From: Deltaproteobacteria bacterium
Lineage (GTDB): Bacteria; Desulfobacterota; DSM-4660; Desulfatiglandales; HGW-15
Direction of reading: 5' to 3'
Assembly (NCBI GenBank): GCA_019310525.1
Contig: JAFDEE010000031.1
Location: 1-64,000, forward strand
DNA: 64,000 nucleotides
Shown: one piece after another, positions 59,690 through 64,000 of the stretch
Position numbering within the stretch: position 1 is the first letter of the stretch
Layout of the letters: every line of letters starts with the position of its first letter
Position numbers and translations under genes: made by a program
The notes under the pieces: model-generated
What the model was told of the DNA's origin: nothing
Database searches by the model: none
The model's input: only the letters and a program-made list of their open reading frames with translations

Positions 59690-60289
59690 ATGGATACTAC
59701 TAGAATCATATGCGTCGGCGTCGGCGGACAGGGGAACCTGCTCGCCTCCAACCTGCTGGGGCAGACCGCCCTTCGCCTTGGAATCCCCGTGGTGGTGAGC
59801 GAGATTCACGGAATGGCCCAAAGGGGCGGTGTGGTGGAATCAGCCGTACTGATGGGGGATGTAACGAGTCCCATTGTATCGGACGGTGAGTGCGATATTC
59901 TTTTGAGCTTCGAACCCGTTGAAACGGCCAGGCTCCTGGCCCGGTGCAACAAGGACTCCCTGGTCATCACCAATGTTCAGCCTCTGCCTCCCTTCACCGT
60001 GTCGGTCGGGCAGGGGACATATCCGTCCGTTGACGAACTGCTGGAGAAATTCCGGACCAAGGTCCGCAAGATGATCACCCTGAGGGGCAATCAGATCGCA
60101 GAGGATGTGGGAAATCCCCTGTCTCTCAATATGGTCATGCTCGGAGCCCTGATTGGATCCGGGGCCACTCCCATAGGGGAGGAAGCCATGAAGGAGACGA
60201 TTTCCACCATGACCAAAAAGGCATTCCTGGAATCCAATCTCAAGGCCTTTGAGATGGGTGTCGGGGAGGCGAAGAAGCAGGCGGATTGA
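59690..60289 (+). CDS. iorB: Indolepyruvate:ferredoxin oxidoreductase, beta subunit
   Basis: About 199 aa. It is the gamma-type domain of 2-oxoacid:ferredoxin oxidoreductases: IICVGVGGQGNLLASNLLGQ, VVVSEIHGMAQRGGVVESAV, and a later LNMVMLGALIGSGATPI. It pairs with IorA. The ATG at 59690 is preceded by GGGAGG, 6 nt upstream; the same site would have lain just after the iorA stop before the D2 insertion. A GC-rich terminator follows about 50 nt after the stop. Confidence 0.93.
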   Translation: MDTTRIICVGVGGQGNLLASNLLGQTALRLGIPVVVSEIHGMAQRGGVVESAVLMGDVTSPIVSDGECDILLSFEPVETARLLARCNKDSLVITNVQPLPPFTVSVGQGTYPSVDELLEKFRTKVRKMITLRGNQIAEDVGNPLSLNMVMLGALIGSGATPIGEEAMKETISTMTKKAFLESNLKAFEMGVGEAKKQAD

Positions 60290-60341
60290 TCCTCCTCTTT
60301 TAAAAATGGGGGACCATAGAAGGATGCAAAGGTCTCGTCAG

Positions 60342-60371
60342 GGGCCGGGTCCGGAGGAACCCGGCCCTTTT
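60342..60371 (+). terminator. Rho-independent terminator after iorB
   Basis: GGGCCGGGT (60342-60350) pairs perfectly with ACCCGGCCC (60359-60367) around an 8-nt loop and is followed by TTTT. It ends the ligase-iorA-iorB operon; the convergent methyltransferase gene begins at 60400. Confidence 0.8.
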
Positions 60372-60399
60372 GCCAGGATGTCGGGCGCCGCCCTTTCCG

Positions 60400-61020
60400 T
60401 TAGAGGGGTTTGCGGTAGAGGCCGAGAATGCCCTGGAGGGGTTCTTCCGGAGTGAGGAGTTCAAGCCCGGGGAGACGGGGAATGACCTTTTCGAGCCCGT
60501 AGGCCATGAAAACGGCGCCGGGCTTGGCCTTTCGGGCTATCAGATCAGCGAATTCCTCGATCATGGTAAGGTAGGTGTAAAAAAGATCGAAGTCCTTGAA
60601 TGCGAAACCCGTTTTTGCCTGAAGTGCCTTGTGGAGGGATTCATCCGTGGAATCCCCATTGAGGAGGAACAGGTTTTCAGGTGGAGGAGAAAGCCCGGCC
60701 TCTGCCAGTTCTGATTCCAGGTCCCCCTTGAGGGGGCAGTACTCATCCAGGGTCCATTCGTCCAACTCGATGCCTGCGGAAAGGCGGACCAGATAGCTGA
60801 AAAGGACATTCACTCTCCCATCCCCCGCCCCCAGATCCAGAAAGAGACTCCTTCCAGGGACTAGGAGGCCATTGTCCACCATGGGTTCCAGACAGGAAAG
60901 GAGCCTGCCCAGATCCGTGGAACGGCGGAAACCTAAGGGCCCGACGTCTCCAACCTTCCGGCGGTCGTAAAATTCGGCCACATGCCGAAGCGTCCTTCGC
61001 AGCCCGTCCTCCAGGATCAT
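60400..61020 (-). CDS. SAM-dependent methyltransferase-like protein
   Basis: About 206 aa. The SAM-binding motif I is LFLDLGAGDGRVNVLFS near residue 60, with SAGIELDEWTLDEY as motif II. The later DLFYTYLTMIEEFADLIARKAKPGAVFMAYG fits the remaining Rossmann strands. The N-terminal 50 residues are helical. The ending LLTPEEPLQGILGLYRKPL resembles class I enzymes of unknown substrate. It overlaps the Cys-rich gene upstream by 4 bp (ATGA), so they are coupled. The target is unknown; loss of the methyltransfer reaction cannot be ruled out. Confidence 0.75.
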   Translation of the reverse strand: MILEDGLRRTLRHVAEFYDRRKVGDVGPLGFRRSTDLGRLLSCLEPMVDNGLLVPGRSLFLDLGAGDGRVNVLFSYLVRLSAGIELDEWTLDEYCPLKGDLESELAEAGLSPPPENLFLLNGDSTDESLHKALQAKTGFAFKDFDLFYTYLTMIEEFADLIARKAKPGAVFMAYGLEKVIPRLPGLELLTPEEPLQGILGLYRKPL

Positions 61021-61568
61021 GCCTCATACCCCGATTCATCCCGCCACCCTGAGGCGCCTTTTTCCCGCAACCGCCTGATGATCTCCTCGTTGAGGCGGAA
61101 CAGGAGTTCCAGCGCCCTTCCCTCCTTTTCCCGGAGTCCGGCCAGGGCGGTGGAGTCGATTTGGCTGGTGATCTTTTTGCAGATATAGTTGACGCAGATG
61201 ACGTGACGGGCCTGAAGCAGACAGCCTCTTTTCCCCAGGAAGTAACAGGAAGAGGCGTTCATCCGCCCGGAAGGAAGAGTGACCCCGAGGAGCAGGTTTA
61301 TAAGAAGGAGAGAAACCCCGTAATAGTCCTCAAGCCCTGCGCCGCAACAGGAGCCGCCTTCCTGGAGGTCGCATTCCCTGCATATCTCCGTAATCCCCGT
61401 TCGGACCATGCAATCTGAGGCCTCCCTGAGGGCACTCCGGAGCCTTTCAAGGAGTCTTCTGACCACCGGTTCCCCGAAGAAGTAGTCTTTCATCGCATGG
61501 TGACAATGCTCGGCCCGGGCGATCCTCTCCTCTATGGGATTTTCCAGGGTAACGGGTTCATCAGCCAT
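61017..61568 (-). CDS. Cysteine-rich hypothetical protein coupled to a methyltransferase gene
   Basis: About 183 aa, no family recognised. It has a dense Cys group at about 53-76 (CMVRTGITEICRECDLQEGGSC, CC in GGSCCGAG) and another near 107-130 (SSCYFLGKRGCLL, CVNYICKK), which could bind zinc or an Fe-S cluster. The rest is helical and charged. No membrane segment is obvious, although LLLINLLLGVTL is hydrophobic. The ATGA overlap with the methyltransferase suggests a joint function. It lies just downstream of the Lon-family gene on the same strand, with a 6-nt gap. Confidence 0.6.
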   Translation of the reverse strand: MADEPVTLENPIEERIARAEHCHHAMKDYFFGEPVVRRLLERLRSALREASDCMVRTGITEICRECDLQEGGSCCGAGLEDYYGVSLLLINLLLGVTLPSGRMNASSCYFLGKRGCLLQARHVICVNYICKKITSQIDSTALAGLREKEGRALELLFRLNEEIIRRLREKGASGWRDESGYEA

Positions 61569-61574
61569 CGGGCG

Positions 61575-64000
61575 CTACTTCTTTGTCTTCCTGCTTGATT
61601 TCTTTCCTTTTGCCGTCTTTTTCTCCTCTTCCCCGAATTTCTTCAGCCCCTCGGCTAAAGACCTCAACTTCTCGTCCACGAGGGCGTTGATGGTCCCCTT
61701 GGGATAGGTCCCGTCCGCCCTTTTTTCCCCGGCCTTCACACCGGTCAGGACCTCGATCCCTTCGTCAATGGTGCGGACGGCATAAATATGAAATTGCCCT
61801 TTTTTTACGGCCTCCACCACGTCTTTACGAAGCATCAGGTCCTTCAGGTTGCTTTGGGGAATCATGACGCCTTGCTTGCCGGTAAGTCCCACGTGACGGC
61901 AGCAGTCGAAGAAGCCTTCGATCTTGGGGTTCACACCCCCGATGGCCTGGATTTCTCCCTTCTGGTTCACCGAACCGGTGACGGCGATGTACTGGCGGAT
62001 GGGAACCTCGGAGAGGCTGGATAGGAGGGCATAGATTTCCGTGGATGAGGCGCTGTCCCCGTCCACCCCGCTGTAGGACTGCTCGAACGCGATGCTGGCG
62101 CTCATGGTCAAGGGTTTGTCTTGAGCGTATTTCTTTCGGAGATATCCCCCCAGGATCAGGATGCCCTTATTGTGGGTGTTTCCTGACAGGTCGGCCTCCC
62201 GCTCGATATTGATGATGCCCGCGCGGCCCATGGAGGTGGAGGCTGTGATGCGGGAAGGTTTCCCGAACATGTAGTCCCCCAGGTTGTATACGGCAAGGCC
62301 GTTCACCTGGCCCACAGCTTCGCCGTCTACATCGATCATCAGGGTGCCCCGGTCGATCATTTCCTGAATATGTTCTTCGATCATGTTGGAGCGGTATATT
62401 CTGGCCCTTATCGCCTGGTCCACATGTTTTTCCAGGACGATCTTATGGCCCTCTTCTCCCGCGAAGTAATCGGCCTCCCTTATGAGGTCCGTAATGGTCG
62501 GGAAACTGGTGGAAATCTTCTCCTGTCTCCCCGCCATTCGCACCGCCTCTTCCACAAGGGCGGCGACGGCCGAGCGGTCAAAGGGTCTCAACTTGTCCTC
62601 ATCGGTTTTCCTCTTTACGAACTCGGCGAACTGACGGATGGACTGGTCGTTCTTATCCATGGAGATGTCAAAGTCGGCCCTGACCTTGAAGATCTTCTTG
62701 ACGTCTTCGTCATATGCGAGAAGAAGATGATAGAGGTATAGGTCGGAGATGACGACGACCTTGACGTTCAACTCTATGGGTTCCGGTTTCAGGCCCGTTG
62801 TGGTGAAGAAGTAGAAGGGGTCATAGGTCTGGATTTCCATCTTCTTGCTTTTAAGGGAACGTTTGAGCGCCTGCCAGACTCCGGGTTCCACGATGGCATC
62901 CATGAGATTGAGGACCAGGTATCCGCCGTTGGCCTTGACAAGAGACCCGGCCTTGATTTTGCTGAAATCCGTCCGCCACACACCGCTGCGGTCCACGACC
63001 CGTTCAATGCTTCCGAATAGGTTCCGGTATGTGGGGAAGGATTCCACGATTACCGGAGGCCCCTCGCTCTCTGCGTTGTCCACGAGAAGGTTGACCCGGT
63101 AAGGCTGAAACCGGTCGCCCTCGGGCAAGAGAAAGGGAACGCCTGTTACGGCCTGAACTCCTTGGGCCGAGAAGATCTCCAGGTGCTCGGTCATGTCCTC
63201 GATCATGTCGTCGAAATATCGGTCGATGACTTTGTTCCGGTATCGTTTTTTCAGGGGGGTGACGTATTCCGTGGCGAACTTGGAGAACATCAGGCGGTCC
63301 ATTTTCTCGATGTTCTCCTGGACTCCCTTTTGCAAATCCCTTAATTCCAGGAAGATCTGATCGATTTCTTCTCTGAGTTTTTGTTGTTTTTCTTTCAGGT
63401 CTTCGAATTCATCCTTGGGAAAACGGCCCTTTTCCACCATGGCTTCGATCTGGTCGATCGGAACGGGATTCCCGTCAACTAAGGGCATCACCTCAGGACG
63501 CTTGATCTGGCCCATCTGGATGTCCACCAGGGCGAAACCCTGCTCCCTCACTTTTTTGTCCAGATCTTTGAAGAAACTCTTCCCCTTCCTTTCGTACTCG
63601 GCCATGATTTCTTTCTTGCGGTTTAGGTATTCCTGGCTTTCGAAGAGTTGGGGAATCTCCCTTTTGAGGGTCTCGATGAAGTCGTGCACATCCTTTTTGA
63701 ATCTACGCCCTTGGCCTGCCTTAAGGTGAACAAGGACGGGGGCCTCCGGGTTCTTGAAATTGTTGACGTAGCAGAGGTCTTCCGGCGTCCTTCCATCTTT
63801 CTTGGAGATTTCCTGAAGAAGTCTCCGAACGGTGGACATCCTTCCGGTGCCGGGAATCCCGGTGACGAAAACATTGTACCCGGGCTTTTTGATCCCCATT
63901 CCAAACCGGAAGGCCTCTACTCCCCGGTTTTGACCGATGATTTCCTTGAGGGGCTCCAGATCGTCGGTAGTCTCAAAGGGCAACGTGGCGGGGTCGAGCC
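61575..64000 (-). CDS. Lon-related ATP-dependent protease (LonB-like), 5' end outside the window
   Basis: More than 800 aa are visible. At the right edge the frame is open and reads LDPATLPFETTDDLEPL before GQNRGVEAFRFGMGI, the usual opening of AAA_32 Lon-type proteins, so the true start lies beyond 64000. The ATPase P-loop is VTGIPGTGRMSTV. The long middle region is helical (about 180-300). The C-terminal protease domain has the catalytic Ser in GVDGDSASSTEIYALLS and the Lys in GGVNPKIEGFFDC. It degrades damaged or regulatory proteins. The C-terminus is Lys-rich (EKKTAKGKKSSRKTKK). It precedes the Cys-rich gene by 6 nt. Confidence 0.9.
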   Translation of the reverse strand, partial: LDPATLPFETTDDLEPLKEIIGQNRGVEAFRFGMGIKKPGYNVFVTGIPGTGRMSTVRRLLQEISKKDGRTPEDLCYVNNFKNPEAPVLVHLKAGQGRRFKKDVHDFIETLKREIPQLFESQEYLNRKKEIMAEYERKGKSFFKDLDKKVREQGFALVDIQMGQIKRPEVMPLVDGNPVPIDQIEAMVEKGRFPKDEFEDLKEKQQKLREEIDQIFLELRDLQKGVQENIEKMDRLMFSKFATEYVTPLKKRYRNKVIDRYFDDMIEDMTEHLEIFSAQGVQAVTGVPFLLPEGDRFQPYRVNLLVDNAESEGPPVIVESFPTYRNLFGSIERVVDRSGVWRTDFSKIKAGSLVKANGGYLVLNLMDAIVEPGVWQALKRSLKSKKMEIQTYDPFYFFTTTGLKPEPIELNVKVVVISDLYLYHLLLAYDEDVKKIFKVRADFDISMDKNDQSIRQFAEFVKRKTDEDKLRPFDRSAVAALVEEAVRMAGRQEKISTSFPTITDLIREADYFAGEEGHKIVLEKHVDQAIRARIYRSNMIEEHIQEMIDRGTLMIDVDGEAVGQVNGLAVYNLGDYMFGKPSRITASTSMGRAGIINIEREADLSGNTHNKGILILGGYLRKKYAQDKPLTMSASIAFEQSYSGVDGDSASSTEIYALLSSLSEVPIRQYIAVTGSVNQKGEIQAIGGVNPKIEGFFDCCRHVGLTGKQGVMIPQSNLKDLMLRKDVVEAVKKGQFHIYAVRTIDEGIEVLTGVKAGEKRADGTYPKGTINALVDEKLRSLAEGLKKFGEEEKKTAKGKKSSRKTKK

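Noticed and set aside
1-64000. tRNA genes and rRNA genes
   Set aside because: Scanned for T-loop consensus (GGTTCGAATCC-like) with nearby acceptor pairing; the matches found lie inside coding genes and lack cloverleaf partners.

Overview
The window looks like a chromosomal segment of an anaerobic Desulfobacterota/Deltaproteobacteria-type bacterium. This is inferred from gene content, not from a search. The supporting genes are iorA/iorB (indolepyruvate:ferredoxin oxidoreductase), a hydroxybenzoyl-CoA-reductase-like molybdo-flavoenzyme, a KamA-family aminomutase, several radical SAM and cobalamin-binding radical SAM enzymes, and an mfd-PpiC-surA-rodZ-tyrS-rpoH-type gene order. Most genes are GC-rich with GGAGG-type ribosome binding sites. 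No rRNA, tRNA or CRISPR array was seen.

Region 1 (1-4.84 kb) is an accessory, decayed zone. It holds the 3' end of a probable group II intron, an OLD-family ATPase/TOPRIM nuclease and an AT-rich two-gene unit (a 278-aa soluble protein plus a four-helix membrane protein). It also holds an integron-type integrase pseudogene interrupted by a small inverted-repeat element, and a gutted radical SAM gene.

Region 2 (4.87-12.2 kb) holds a phosphodiesterase-like enzyme, NagZ, a KamA-family protein, an amidohydrolase lipoprotein and a frameshifted PAS gene. Region 3 (12.2-17.8 kb) encodes three subunits of a xanthine dehydrogenase/4-hydroxybenzoyl-CoA reductase-type enzyme followed by an aryl-acid adenylating ligase.

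Region 4 (17.8-31.0 kb) is the most interesting part: two divergent operons that together look like a lipid or polyketide biosynthesis and export locus. Rightward lie a ketoreductase, ACP, hot-dog thioesterase, GT2 glycosyltransferase, active ketosynthase, catalytically dead ketosynthase (chain-length-factor-like) and a B12-type radical SAM enzyme. Leftward lie an ATP-grasp ligase, a polysaccharide deacetylase, a small membrane protein, a radical SAM/SPASM-like enzyme and an MMPL/RND exporter. It resembles aryl-polyene/highly reducing type II PKS logic but has no visible dehydratase, and I cannot match it to a described pathway.

Region 5 (31.5-40.8 kb) carries a large hybrid histidine kinase, a REC-HDOD regulator, a lipoprotein, another B12-type radical SAM enzyme, a class IV aminotransferase and a DUF2007-like protein. 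Region 6 (41.2-52.8 kb) is housekeeping: mfd, two periplasmic PpiC/SurA-type foldases, rodZ-like, tyrS, an rpoH-like sigma factor, a TPR lipoprotein and a LolB/DUF4292-like lipoprotein. Region 7 (52.9-64 kb) has moaA, a DedA protein, a YfgM-like TPR protein, an acyl-CoA ligase-iorA-iorB operon, a methyltransferase/Cys-rich pair and a Lon-family protease cut by the window edge.

Small non-autonomous inverted-repeat elements are scattered through the window. Three of them share a near-identical structured core although one has unrelated terminal repeats. One sits exactly on the iorA stop codon, and its target duplication regenerates that stop.
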